A stretch of DNA of 64,000 bases from Anaeramoeba ignava (GCA_028826165.1 JAPDFW010000141.1:1-64000); one strand, 5' to 3'; positions 49,599 through 60,808 are shown, numbered from the stretch's first letter. Made by a program: numbers and translations. The notes: generated by a model not told the origin, from the sequence alone.

Positions 49599-51590
49599 AT
49601 GAATAAAAAGAAATTTAATAAGAATCCAAAAAATAAATACTTTCATTTTGCTAAAAAAAAAAAAAAATTAAAATCAAAAGAAAAAAAGAAAAAAAATAAT
49701 CAAAATCAAAATCAAAATCAAAATCAAAATTTATCAATCCGTCAAATAGATCAAGATAATGAAGAACATTTTTATGATGATTTCTCAATAATTTGTTTAA
49801 AAAATTTCAATTCAAAACTGAAAGAACATTTGATTTTTAATTCAAAAGAAGAAAATGAGAAAATAAAAAATGAATCAATGAATTGGTTTGAAAATGAATT
49901 TCATTTAAATAAACCTTTTTATCAAATCAAATTTTCAAACGAGGCACATAAATTAAGAGTTGATAATGCTGGTGGTTCTTCTTTACAATCCGAATCACTT
50001 TCTTTTGAAATTTTACGCAGAGAACTTGGAGTTAAATTAGTTGCAAATGGTTAAAAACCTTTTAAATCCAAATTAAATATTTATTTGAAATATTTAAATT
50101 AATATTTAAATCAAATCCAAAATATTCAAATTAATATTCAAATTAATATTTAAATTAATATTTAAATCAAATATTTAAATCAAATCCAAAATATTTAAAT
50201 TAAATTCAAAAAATATTTAAATTAATATTTAAATCAAATATTTAAATCAAACTAAAATATTTAAATCAAACTTAAAAAATATTTAAAAATATTTATTTAA
50301 ATCAAATCCAAAATATTCAAATTAATATTTAAATCAAATCCAAAATATTTAAATTAATATTTAAATCAAATCCAAAATATTTAAATCAAATATTTAAATC
50401 AAATCCAAAATATTTAAATTAATATTTAAATCAAATCCAAAATATTTAAATTAATATTTAAATCAAATCCAAAATATTAAATTAATATTTAAATCAAATC
50501 CAAAATATTTAAATCAAATCCAAAATATTTAAATTAATATTTAAATTAATATTTAAATTAATATTTAAATTAATATTTAAATTAATATTTAAATTAATAT
50601 TTAAATCAAATATTTAAATCAAATCCAAAAATATTTAAATAAACTAAAATATTTAAATTAATATTTAAATTAATATTTCAAATCCAAAATATTTAAATCA
50701 AATCCAAAAATATTTAAATCAAATATTCAAATCAAATCCAAATCAAATATTTAAATTAAATATTTAAATCAAATCCAAAATATTTAAATTAATATTCAAA
50801 TTAATATTTAAATCAAATCCAAAATATTTAAATTAATATTTAAATCAATATTTAAATCAATATTTAAATTAATATTTAAATTAATATTTAAATTAATATT
50901 TAAATCAAATCCAAAATATTTAAATTAATATTTAAATCAAATATTTAAATTAATATTTAAATTAATATTTAAATCAAATCCAAAATATTTAAATCAATAT
51001 TTAAATCAAATCCAAATCAAATATTTAAATTAATATTTAAATTAATATTTAAATCAATATTTAAATCAATATTTAAAATATTTAAATCAAATATTTAAAT
51101 CAAATCCAAAATATTTAAATTAATATTTAAATTAATATTTAAATCAAATCCAAAATATTTAAATTAATATTTAAATTAATATTTAAATTAATATTTATTT
51201 GGAATATTAAAATTAGAACTCGAAATTGAATACGATCTTGAATACAATAAAAAAACTACAGGTCCCAAAACTGATTACGCTTGCAAAATAGAAAATACAA
51301 TATTTGGAGTGAGTGTAACTAGAACACAAGAAAAATATCAAAATGGAAATTTTTCTAATGAAAATGCTTCAAAACTTTTTATGAAAAAACTTAAATCAAT
51401 ATTATCTTCAACAATTCACGTAAAATATCCACAATTTGATCATCAAATTTTACATATTTGGACATCAGATGCAAAAACTATTCCAATACTTAAAGAAGTT
51501 TTTAGTCAAATTGAAGATTCATTAACTAGAAATTGTACTGTGCTTATTACTTTAGCTTCTGATGAATCTTCATCTTTAATTTTCAAATGA
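49599..51590 (+). CDS. Lys-rich protein with a possible PD-(D/E)XK nuclease-like fold
   Basis: Exon 1 (49599-50049) begins MNKKKFNKNPKNKYFHFAKK and has an NQ tract. Exon 2 (51217-51590) joins in phase 1 at VKLVANE/LEIEYD. The conserved-looking part is SESLSFEILRRELG, then ELEIEYDLEY, KTDYACKI, FGVSVTRTQE and ILHIWTSD. The order acidic helix, E-x-E strand, TDY..KI, GVSVTR resembles a small family of PD-(D/E)XK-like proteins in eukaryotes, but I am matching this from memory. The very basic start could serve nuclear import or nucleic acid binding. The function is unknown. Confidence 0.55.
50050..51216 (+). repeat. AATATTTAAATCAAATCC repeat filling an intron
   Basis: About 1.15 kb of ATTTAAATTAAT and ATCAAATCCAAA units. 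The donor GGTTAAAA and acceptor ATTAG keep the reading frame. Confidence 0.85.
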
Positions 51591-51640
51591 ATAAAAAGAA
51601 AAATTTTTTCAATTTAAAATTTTAATTCAAATTTTTCAAT

Positions 51641-51652
51641 TTTCATTTTTTT
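51641..51652 (+). promoter_or_regulatory. TTTTCATTTTTT motif before the 51690 gene
   Basis: Lies about 40 bases before the ATG at 51690. Confidence 0.4.
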
Positions 51653-51689
51653 TCTGTTAATTTTTCTGTTAATTTTTTTTTATTTAAAT

Positions 51690-52058
51690 ATGGCTTTTCA
51701 AGATTCTCAACTTGCTGAACTTTTTAGTAACGATTTTATTAAACTTATTGAATCAGAAAATTTATTAACAGAATTTAGATCTGAAGCAATTAAATCTACT
51801 TTTCAACATTTAATTCCACTTGAAAATGTTGTAAAAGCAAATCAAATTTCAAAAGAAGGTCTTAGATCTCAATTAAACCAAATTCTTTATGATTCTGTTT
51901 TCCAAAAAGCAATGAGAGAAAAGTTGAATGATAAACTTGTTGATTTTGTTGAGCAAAATCTATCTCAAAAATTAACTGAATTTTTATCTTCAAAATCAAC
52001 TCAAACAACAATTAAAAAACCAGAAAATAAATTTCCTGATTTAGAAAAAGATAATTGA
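51690..52058 (+). CDS. Small helical protein, unknown
   Basis: An intact 122-residue frame with its own upstream TCATTTT element. It reads MAFQDSQLAELFSNDFIKLI and continues with charged, probably all-helical sequence (LLTEFRSEAIKS, KEGLRSQLNQILYDSVF, KLVDFVEQNLSQKL). The EFR..AI / LR..L pattern loosely recalls the Shg1/BOD1 helical domain, but the match is too weak to name. It converges with the Rab gene, whose stop codon is about 85 bases away. Confidence 0.6.
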   Translation: MAFQDSQLAELFSNDFIKLIESENLLTEFRSEAIKSTFQHLIPLENVVKANQISKEGLRSQLNQILYDSVFQKAMREKLNDKLVDFVEQNLSQKLTEFLSSKSTQTTIKKPENKFPDLEKDN

Positions 52059-52143
52059 ATTATTTTTATTTAAAAAAATTTTTCTTGAATTGGAATAAAA
52101 AGAAATTTTTCAAATTTTTAATTTTCAAATTTTTTTAATTTAA

Positions 52144-55100
52144 TTAACAACATCCTTTTCTTCCAGTTGATTTTGGTAAAGATGGTCGAATTTTTTGATT
52201 TGAATTTTGATTTTTTTGTTGATCATCAGTTATATTTTTTGGAATTTTTTTACCTTTTTTTTTAATAGATTTTTAAAATAGATTTTGAAATAGATTTTTA
52301 AATAGATTTTTAAATAAATTTTAAAATAAATTTTGAAATAGATTTTTAAATAGATTTTTAAATAAATTTTTAAATAAATTTTTAAATAAATTTTTAAATA
52401 AATTTTGAAACAGATTTTGAAATAGATTTTGAAATAGATTTTAAGATAGATTTTTAAATAAATTTTTAAATAAATTTTTAAATTAAATAGTCTGGAATAT
52501 TTACCAACTTGGTAAAATAATTCATCAATAAATTCTCCAGTTTTTGCTGAAGTTTCAATAAAAATAAGATTATTTTCAGTTGCAAAATCTTGTCCAACTT
52601 GAGATTTAACTTGTCGTTTTTCTGATAAATCTAGTTTATTACCAACAAGTGCAATAACTAACAAGTTGCAAAATAACTTTAAATAGATTTTAAAATAGTT
52701 CAGGTTTTGCTTTTTCTTTCATTTCGTTTATCCATTTTTTAGCAATTTCAAAAGAACCCTAAATATTTGGAATTGATTTGGAATTGATTTGGAATTAAAT
52801 ATTTATTTGATTTAAATATTATTTTATTTAAATATCTTTTTGATTTAAATATTATTTGATTTAAATATTATTTTTTGATTTAAATATTTTTGATTTAAAT
52901 ATTATTTTGATTTAAATATTATTTTTTGATTTAAATATTATTTTGATTTAAATATTATTTAATTTAAATATTATTTAATTTAAATATTTGGAATTGATTT
53001 GGAATTAAATATTATTTTATTTAAATATCTTTTTAATTTAAATATTTTTAATTTAAATATTTTTGATTTAAAATATTTTTGATTTAAAATAAAATTTATT
53101 TTAAATTTAAATATTATTTTGATTTAAATATTATTTTGAAATATTATTGATTTAAAAAGTCAGGATTTGTTCGAATTTCGGGATTTTGCCGAATTCTTCT
53201 TTTTTCTTGCCCCTTTCAATAAAAAAAATTGCAAATCTTTAATTAATTTTCAATTTCTGCTTTTTCGATTCCCGAAAGGGGAACAATTTTTTTTTCAACC
53301 ATCAAATTTTTTAAATGTGTTTTAAAAGAAAAAACTGGACACATTAAAAAAGTGGAACAAAAAAACCGAATTTTTTTAGATGTTTTTTTCGGTTTATTTT
53401 GAATCAAAAATCATTTTTTTTTGAAAAAAAAAAGTTCACCTTTCGAGAAAATCCCGAAAAAAAAGAAAAAAGGAAAACAAAAACCTTCTCATTCAAAAGA
53501 GGAAAATGAAAATGAAAATCAAAATCAAAATCAAAATCAAAATCAAAATGAAAATGAAATTCATTTGATTTGGGAATTCTGGGAGAAATACTCTTGAAAT
53601 TTTTTGATTAATGGTCCTTTCCTTAAAGTACTAGTGTTATGAATTTTTCTCTTTTTCATTTCCGTGCGAATTTCTTTCATATGCTTACTCCAAATTTCTC
53701 CCTTGACAATCTCTTCCCAAGGATCGTTTTTTCCAACTATGAAGCTAGTTTGAATTAAATCCTCTTTTTTATTGTACTCCAATTTTCCCTTCATATTTTG
53801 TTTCAGATTGTTTTCTTGATTGAAGATCTTTTTTTCTTCTTCTTTTTCAGTTGAATTCAAAACAATACCTTTTTCAAGACCATTTTCTTTTGGGGAAAGT
53901 TCGATTTTAGGTTTAATCGGAAAGTTCAAAAATGAGCAAATTTGGTTATTTTCTGGATCAGATTTCACCTTTTCAGAATTTGTTTTCTCTAAATCTTTTT
54001 TCTGGATATTTTCATTTTGATTGTTATTATTATTATTATTAGTATTATCGTTATTCTGGTTATCGATTTCTAAATGAAAAAACTGTTTTTCTTCTTGTGT
54101 AAGAATTCCTAAATGAGGAGATTCCTTTTGATTTGTTTCTTGAGAATTTGTGAGTATCAATTGAGAGTTTTCGATCTTTGTTTGATTCATTCTTTGGTTT
54201 TCTTCTTTCTTAATTTGTGAAGAGAAATGTGATATTTGGACCTTTCCTTGATTTATATCCAAGGAATCATTGGAAGAAAATGGTATCTCGATCTTTCTTT
54301 TTCGCTGTTTCTTTGATTTTTTCTTATTGTTATTTTTAGGTTTTTCTGCTGTTAGATTTTCCTTTCTCTTATTATTAATTTCCGTTCGAAAATGTTCATC
54401 CTCCTTTCTTAATAATTCCACCATTTGAAAAAGATCTGGTTTTGTATGATGACATTCGTCGTTTAATCGACGGTTATATCTTTCTAAAGAACAATTTGTT
54501 CTTTTCACAAATTCAGGATCATCAAAATTGGACCATAGAAAAGGAGGAAAGAGTTTGATCCAGGTTCTTTCAAAATAGTCAAAAAAATCTTCATAGTTGG
54601 GGAACTCTTGTTGAAGTTCTGCTATTTTTGTTGGAATTTGATCATGAGGAACCAAACAAAGATCATCAATTCTCTCTAAAAGAGCTGAAGAAGTATCTTT
54701 ATCCTTGAGCTGAAATTTTTTCATCTTTTCTAATCTTTTGACCAGGGCCTGTTTAAAGTGGAAATAGCAACCCTTCAAAATTTGTGGTTGAAAAACTGCC
54801 TTGATACTACTTTGAAGAGATTTCTCAAAATCACACATAAAGCATTGAGGTTTCCATCTTTGCTGAAAAAGCGATTGAATGATCCGAAAAGCTGCAGTAT
54901 ATAATGTGTGAATTTTATTAGTTAAAGCACAATACACAACAGGAACAAAGGAATTGGTTTCAGCATCGACTGTCATGAAGATTACAATTTGTTGAAAAGG
55001 TTTAGCGGCACTTAAGAATGTCCCATCCACAAATACTTGTTGATTTTGATATAGAATTTTTGCTAATTCATCTGAAAACCAAATCATAATCTTTTCCTCT

Positions 55101-56523
55101 TTTTCGCATTGGATATTTATAGAACATCGCAAAAATGTTGACTTATTTAACGTGCGAGAATAAGGATCCTTTTGAATCAGTTGGATTGCATCTTCCGTCG
55201 AATTATTTTTTCTGATCTCTCGAATTCGGTAGAAGCAAAGCTTTTGATTGGGAATCTGAACAACATTGTTATTGTTTTTAGCCCATTCTTCACTTGTTTC
55301 CTTAGCAATTTTGAAAATTTTACTTGGTTGAGTTTTGGTTTCAGCAAGATTTTCAACTGTTTCCCAGAAAGGTCCTGGACCAGATCGATTTTTACTTAAT
55401 TCTTGACATTCTTTCGAATGATTCTGACCGCCATATGGAACTCCATTCTTCCATCTCATAGTACCCCGACATTTAGGATCGGAGCAGGTGAAATATATTG
55501 TATCATTGGTTTGTTTATTGTGATGGTAATAAAATCCTGCATGAAAATAACGACCTTTGTTTTGTTTCATCTGAGATAATTGTTTGAAAAAAAAAAAATA
55601 AAAATAAAATTAAAAAAATGTTCGTTTTCGGTTTTTCGAATTTTAATTTCCCCTTTCTTGTTTATTTTTAACGACTAACAATAAAAAAAATTTCTCCTTT
55701 CGGGAATTTTCCGAATTCGGCAAAATCCCGAAATTCGAACAAATCCTGACCATACCATATTATTTTGATTTAAATATTTTTTTGGATTTAAATATTTGGA
55801 ATTGATTTGGAATTAAATATTTTTTTGAATTAAATATTATTTTTTGATTTAGATATTTTTTTGGTTTAAATATTATTTTGATTTAAATATTATTTTGATT
55901 TAAAAATGGGCTTAAATATCTACTTCATTTGTTATATCATAAACAACAAGAGCAGCAACTGCATCTCGATAATACATAGGAGTAATACTCCAAAATCTTT
56001 CTTGACCTGCTGTATCATAAATAATAAATTTTATTTCTTCATCTTCAATTTGAACAATTTTTTCCAAATTATGAACTAAATTTTACATTCATTTTAAATT
56101 AAAATTAAAATTAAAATTATAATTATAATTAAAATTAAAATTATAATTAATATTAAAATTAAAATTAATATTTAAATTACAATTAAAATTAAAATTATAA
56201 TTAATATTAAAATTATAATTAATATTAAAATTAAAATTATAATTAATATTAAAATTACAATTAAAATTAAAATTATAATTAATATTAAAATTAAAATTAG
56301 AATCAAAATTAAAATTAAAATTAAAATTATAATTAAAATTAAAATTAAAATCAATATTAAAATTAAAATCAATATTAAAATTAAAATTAAAATTAAAATT
56401 ACCTCCAATAGTAGGGAATTGATATTGAAAAAATTCATCATTTGCAAAACGAAATGTTACAGATGTTTTTCCTACTCCAGAATCTCCAAGTAAAACCAAT
56501 TTATGTGATTTTGTAAAAGACAT
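52144..56523 (-). CDS. Rab family GTPase interrupted by a transposon-bearing intron
   Basis: Exons on the minus strand: 56403-56523 ([21 protein letters not shown]-loop), 55924-56075 ([31 protein letters not shown]), about 52716-52758 ([20 protein letters not shown]), 52505-52657 ([25 protein letters not shown]) and 52144-52253 ([12 protein letters not shown] ending in GRKGCC). G1, G3, G4 and G5 motifs are complete and the CC end is a geranylgeranylation site. The motif order and [13 protein letters not shown] resemble the Rab5/21/22 group of early endosomal Rabs. The intron between exons 2 and 3 is about 3.2 kb and contains the whole transposon. Exon 3 lacks an obvious GT donor, so that border is uncertain. 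Confidence 0.8.
53159..53196 (+). repeat. MULE left terminal inverted repeat
   Basis: Begins GTCAGGATTTGTTCG and ends TTGCCGAATTC; 38 of 38 bases match the reverse complement of the right end. Confidence 0.95.
53561..55570 (-). CDS. MULE transposase
   Basis: An uninterrupted 669-residue frame. The N-terminus has a FLYWCH/WRKY-like zinc-binding segment ([14 protein letters not shown] with a following NHSKEC). The catalytic core shows the MULE signature: [13 protein letters not shown] (first Asp), [17 protein letters not shown] (second Asp) and the [14 protein letters not shown] motif. [13 protein letters not shown] follows, the region expected to contain the final acidic residue. The C-terminal third is Lys- and Asn-rich. 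It is transcribed in the same direction as the host Rab gene. The element between its repeats is otherwise non-coding. Family membership is confident; activity is inferred from integrity. Confidence 0.9.
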   Translation of the reverse strand: MKQNKGRYFHAGFYYHHNKQTNDTIYFTCSDPKCRGTMRWKNGVPYGGQNHSKECQELSKNRSGPGPFWETVENLAETKTQPSKIFKIAKETSEEWAKNNNNVVQIPNQKLCFYRIREIRKNNSTEDAIQLIQKDPYSRTLNKSTFLRCSINIQCEKEEKIMIWFSDELAKILYQNQQVFVDGTFLSAAKPFQQIVIFMTVDAETNSFVPVVYCALTNKIHTLYTAAFRIIQSLFQQRWKPQCFMCDFEKSLQSSIKAVFQPQILKGCYFHFKQALVKRLEKMKKFQLKDKDTSSALLERIDDLCLVPHDQIPTKIAELQQEFPNYEDFFDYFERTWIKLFPPFLWSNFDDPEFVKRTNCSLERYNRRLNDECHHTKPDLFQMVELLRKEDEHFRTEINNKRKENLTAEKPKNNNKKKSKKQRKRKIEIPFSSNDSLDINQGKVQISHFSSQIKKEENQRMNQTKIENSQLILTNSQETNQKESPHLGILTQEEKQFFHLEIDNQNNDNTNNNNNNNQNENIQKKDLEKTNSEKVKSDPENNQICSFLNFPIKPKIELSPKENGLEKGIVLNSTEKEEEKKIFNQENNLKQNMKGKLEYNKKEDLIQTSFIVGKNDPWEEIVKGEIWSKHMKEIRTEMKKRKIHNTSTLRKGPLIKKFQEYFSQNSQIK
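55713..55750 (-). repeat. MULE right terminal inverted repeat
   Basis: Exact reverse complement of 53159-53196; it starts GAATTCGGCAAAATC on the plus strand and ends AAATCCTGAC. Confidence 0.95.
56076..56402 (-). repeat. AAAATTAATATT repeat filling Rab intron 1
   Basis: About 330 bases of TTAAAATTAAAATTATAA-type units between a GTAATTTT donor and a TTTAG acceptor. Confidence 0.8.
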
Positions 56524-56960
56524 TTTTTTTTCTTTTAAATTTTAAATTTTAAATTTTAAATTTAAAAGTTTGTGTTTGTTTTATAATAATAATTAAAATA
56601 AATTTGATTTTTTAAAAGAAAAAGTGAATTAAAATTGGAAATAAAAAAAGAAGAAAAAGAAAGCAAAAAAAAATAAAGAGAGAAAGAAAGAAAAAAATGA
56701 AAAAAAAATGAAAAAGATTTTTTGGTTTTTTTTTTTGTTTTTGAAAAATTTTTTTCTTTCATTAATTTTTCATCAAAAAGAAAAGAAAAGAAAAGAAAAG
56801 AAAAGTAAAAAGTAAAAAGTAAAAAGAAAAAAGCAAAAAGTAATGAAATGTCTTGTTCTGTTTTAATAAGTTATTTTCCAAAAAAATAATAGATCCTCAA
56901 TTTCAATTTCAATTTCAATTTCAATTTTAATTTTAATTTTAAAATTCCTATTTTTGAATT
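56524..56960. promoter_or_regulatory. Upstream region of the Rab gene
   Basis: Minus strand shows TTTTTCATTTTTTTTTCATT near 56696-56715, about 180 bases before the Rab start. The rest is purine tracts (AAAAGAAAAG, 56776-56840) and the 3' end of the next minus-strand gene. No gene is seen. Confidence 0.35.
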
Positions 56961-58094
56961 TTAATTAAAATTCGAACTCCAAAAATTTTGTTGTCTTGTT
57001 TGAACTTTTCGGAAAACATTTTGAAAAGGATTAACTTTAGCTAATTTAAAATAATTAAAATTAAAATTAAAATTAAAATTAAAATAATAAATAATAATTT
57101 TGATTAATAAACGAACATGTATTTGTTGATTTTTCTGGTTGTAAAACACCATTAACAGTTATATTAGAATCAGTTTTTTTTTGAATTTTTGTTCCACCTC
57201 CAATTACACCAGTAATTTTACCTAAAAAAAAGAAATTAAAATAATAAAAATAAAATGAGAACCAAATTAAAATTAAAATTAAAATTGAAATTAAAATTAA
57301 ATTTAAAATCAATATTGAAATTATAATTAAAATTAAAATTAAAATTAAAATTAAAATTGAAATTAAAATTTAAATTTATAATTAAAATTAAAATTAAAAT
57401 TAAAATTATAATTAATATTAAAATTAAAATTAAAATCAAAATTAAAATTAAAATTGAAATTAAAATTAATATTGAAATTATAATTAAAATTAAAATTAAA
57501 ATTAATATTTAAAATTAAAATTAAAATTAAAATTAAAATTAAAATTAAAATCAAATTTAAAATTAAAATTAAAATTTCATATTAAAATTAATATTTAAAT
57601 TTATAATTGAAATTAAAATTTCATATTAAAATTAATATTTAAGTTTATAATTAAAATTTACCAGTTTTTTTTACTGGTTTTTTTTTCTCAGTTCCAAGTG
57701 ATAAATCTACAAGAGAATCAACACCATCCCAAATAGAAGATTTTTTTTTTGGGTTTTCATAAGTTTCATTTTTTTCTTGAATTTGAACTTCCTGTTGAAT
57801 ATTTGAATTATTTTGTTGAATTGGTTTAATAGGTTGCATTGGTTGCATTGGTTTCATTGGTTGTATAGGTTGCATTGGCTGCATTGGTTGCATTGGTTGA
57901 TATGGTTGTGTTTGATGAATTTGTTGCTCTTTATGATTCACTGTTTTTTCCTTTTTATTACTTTTTGATTGATTTTTTCTTCTTGGTTCAAAACTCTCTT
58001 TGCGTGCTCGAGGATTGAAATCATTATCTGGGTCTTGTTGTCTTGTTGTTTTATTTGTTCCTTCATATTGAACTCCAAATGGATCGAAATCCAT
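56961..58094 (-). CDS. Small unstructured protein with endocytic-type motifs (DPF, NPF, acidic-leucine)
   Basis: Three exons on the minus strand: 57662-58094, 57117-57221 and 56961-57040, all in phase. Exon 1 begins MDFDPFGVQYEG, is basic in the middle (RRKNQSKSNKKEK) and carries MQPMQPMQPIQP repeats and SIWDGVDSLVDLSL. Exon 2 reads KITGVIGGGTKIQKK. Exon 3 has VNPFQNVFRKVQTRQQNF. DPF (AP-2 appendage), LVDLSL (loosely clathrin-box-like) and NPF (EH-domain) motifs together suggest a clathrin-adaptor accessory protein, but no ENTH/ANTH domain is present. The long intron is AAAATTAA repeat. The TTTTTTCATTTTTTTCATTT cluster at 58138-58160 supports the start at 58094. Confidence 0.65.
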
Positions 58095-58137
58095 ATTAAT
58101 AATTTTTTTATTATTATTATTAAAAAAAAAAAGAAAA

Positions 58138-58160
58138 TGAAAAAAATGAAAAAAATGAAA
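58138..58160 (-). promoter_or_regulatory. Triple TTTTTTTCAT cluster upstream of the 58094 gene
   Basis: Minus strand shows three TTTCATTTT units about 45-65 bases before the start codon. Confidence 0.45.
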
Positions 58161-58344
58161 AAAAAAATTTAATAAATAATTTAATTGGGAAAAATATTTT
58201 TTTTCTTCTTTTTTTTTTTAAATTAAAAAAAAACCCCAAAACAAAAACAAAACAAAATTAAAAACAAAAACAAAAACAAAAACAAAATTAAATTAAAAAT
58301 TAAATTAAAAATCCAAAAATTAATTTTTTGATTTTATTTATTTA

Positions 58345-60808
58345 TCAATTTTTATTATTAGGTATTTCAATTCCCTTTATAATTTTTGATTTCTCTCTTT
58401 CTTCTTTTGTCATTAAATGACCAATTCTTGAATCAATTTCCAAAATTTGGAATTGAGGAATTTCTGAAATTTCTTGAATAGTTGAATGAAAATCATGCAA
58501 TTTCCCAGTTTTTGCTTCATATTTTAATGTTTCTCCTTTTGCCCAAGGATCATAAAGCAAAACTGATTGTTGTTTTTGATTTTGACTTCTAATTTCAACA
58601 TATCCTACAATACTTCTACTGTGTCCTGAATGTTGTAAAATCAATGGTGGTATTTCTTTATCTTGTTGTCTTGTGATATAATAATTTTTTACATAATCAA
58701 ATAAATAACTATGTTCTAAAATTTGATCTCTTTTTGGAAATTCATATATTTTGATTGGAATTCCAAAAAATTGAAAAAATGTTGCAAATTCAGTTGTTCC
58801 AATCCATGTATTTTTTCTTGATAAATAATTTAATGCTTTTGCTCCTTCTGGATCAAATCCTTCTCTAAATTTTTACATGAAATATTTAAATCAAAATTAA
58901 TATTTATATTAATATTTAAATTAATAATTAAATTAATATTTAAATTAATAATTAAATTAATATTTAAATTAGTATTTAAATTAATATTTAAATCAATATT
59001 TAAATCAAATATTTAAATTAATATTTAAATTAATAATTAAATTAATATTTAAATTAATATTTAAATTAATATTTAAATTAATATTTAAATTAATATTTAA
59101 ATCAAATATTTAAATTAATATTTAAATCAAATATTTAAATCAATATTTAAATCAAATATTTAAATCAAATATTTAAATCAAATATTTAAATCAAATATTT
59201 AAATCAAATATTTAAATCAAATATTTAAATCAAATATTTAAATCAAATATTTAAATCAAATATTTAAATCAAATATTTAAATCAAATATTTAAATTAATA
59301 TTTAAAATTAATATTTAAATTAATATTTAAATCAATAATTAAATCAAATATATAAATCAATATTTAAATTAAATATATAAATCAAATATTTAAATTAATA
59401 TTTAAATTAATATTTAAATTAATATTTAAATCAATATTTAAATTAATATATAAATCAATATTTAAATTAATATATAAACTAATATTTAAACTAATATTTA
59501 AATTAATATTTAAATCAAATATTTAAATTAATATTTAAATTAATATTTAAATTAATATTTAAATTAATATTTAAATTAATATTTAAATTAATATTTAAAT
59601 TAATATTTAAATCAAATATTTAAAATTAATATTTAAATTAATATTTAAATCAAATATTTAAATTAATATTTAAATTAATATTTAAATCAAATATTTAAAT
59701 TAATATTTAAATTAATATTTAAATCAAATATTTAAATCAATATTTAAATTAATATTTAAATTAATATTTAAATCAATATTTAAATTAATATTTAAATTAA
59801 TATTTAAATTAATATATAAAATCAATATTTAAATTAATATATAAACTAATATTTAAATTAATATTTAAATCAAATATTTAAATTAATATTTAAATTAATA
59901 TTTAAATCAATATTTAAATCAAATATTTAAATCAATATTTAAATCAATATTTAAATTAATATTTAAATTAATATTTAAATTAATATTTAAATTAATATAT
60001 AAATTAATAATTAAATCAAATATTTAAATTAATATTTAAATTAATATTTAAATCATATTTAAATTAATATTTAAATCAAATATTTAAATCAAATATTTAA
60101 ATCAAATATTTAAATCAAATATTTAAATCAAATATTTAAATCAAATATATAAATCAAATATTTAAATCAAATATTTAAATCAAATATTTAAATTAATATT
60201 TAAATTAATATTTAAATTAATATTTAAATTAATGATTGATTTACTTCCAAGATTTTTTAATTATATCTTGAAGTTGAGAAATAGATGAAATATTTAAATG
60301 GTGTGAATCAAATATTTCTTTATAAACTGGATAATTATATAAATGAGTTAGCATCATCTGAATATTTTTATAACCACAAGCCCAACCATAATCACTTTTA
60401 GTTGATTGAAAATGATTTGTATTTGTACTAAGAAACATTGTACAATCTGGTTGGGATTTTTGATCTTTTTCATAAGTATTTTTCATCATTTCAAGAATTC
60501 CAGAAGTTATAATAGTTTCTTTTGGAAATGATTTTGGATTTAAAAATGATCCAAAATTTTTAATTGAATTGAAAAATTTTCCAAATTCATTTTTATTTTT
60601 ATTTTTATTTTTGATTTTTATTTTGATTTTGATTTTGATTTTGATTTTGATTTTGATTTTGATTTTGATTTTGATTTTGATTTTGATTTTGATTTTGATC
60701 TTGATTTTGATCTTGTTGTGATAATTGATGAGCTAAAAGATGAGATTCAAGTTCTGATAAAGGAACAAATGAATAACATAATTCACAAAAAAATGTGTCT
60801 TTATCCAT
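58345..60808 (-). CDS. ZUP1/ZUFSP-like peptidase C78 with N-terminal zinc finger
   Basis: Exon 1 (60245-60808) starts MDKDTFFCELCYSFVPL and has a C2H2-like finger (CELCYSF, then HLLAH). A polyNQ tract with one extra A (near 60605) breaks the frame. Then come GILEMMKNTYEKD and the catalytic Cys block DYGWACGYKNIQMMLTHL. Exon 2 (58345-58864) continues KEGFDPEGAKALNYL, WIGTTEFATFFQFFGI, the active-site His block QHSGHSRSIVGYVE and the Asp region LLYDPWAKGE. Architecture and motifs fit ZUP1, a K63-chain-specific deubiquitinase linked to genome stability in animals. UFSP-type UFM1 proteases share the fold, so substrate is inferred. Intron 1 is 1.38 kb of repeat. Confidence 0.85.
58865..60244 (-). 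repeat. AATATTTAAATT/CAAATATTTAAAT repeat filling the ZUP1 intron
   Basis: About 1.38 kb; TTAATATTTAAA units alternate with TCAAATATTTAAA units. Both splice borders keep the frame. Confidence 0.9.

Larger units (their letters stand above)
53159..55750 (-). mobile_element. Complete Mutator-like (MULE) DNA transposon
   Basis: A 2592-bp element bounded by perfect 38-bp terminal inverted repeats (53159-53196 and 55713-55750) and carrying one intact transposase frame. It sits inside a Rab intron, with ATTTAAAT-rich intron filler directly outside both ends, and is visibly less AT-rich than that filler. The nine bases outside each end (ATTTAAAAA and CATACCATA) do not match, so a target-site duplication cannot be shown. 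The intact frame and identical ends suggest recent activity. Confidence 0.9.

Noticed and set aside
53150-55760. A 9-bp target-site duplication around the MULE
   Set aside because: Flanking bases differ (ATTTAAAAA versus CATACCATA); ATATTATT occurs on both sides, but it is part of the intron filler.
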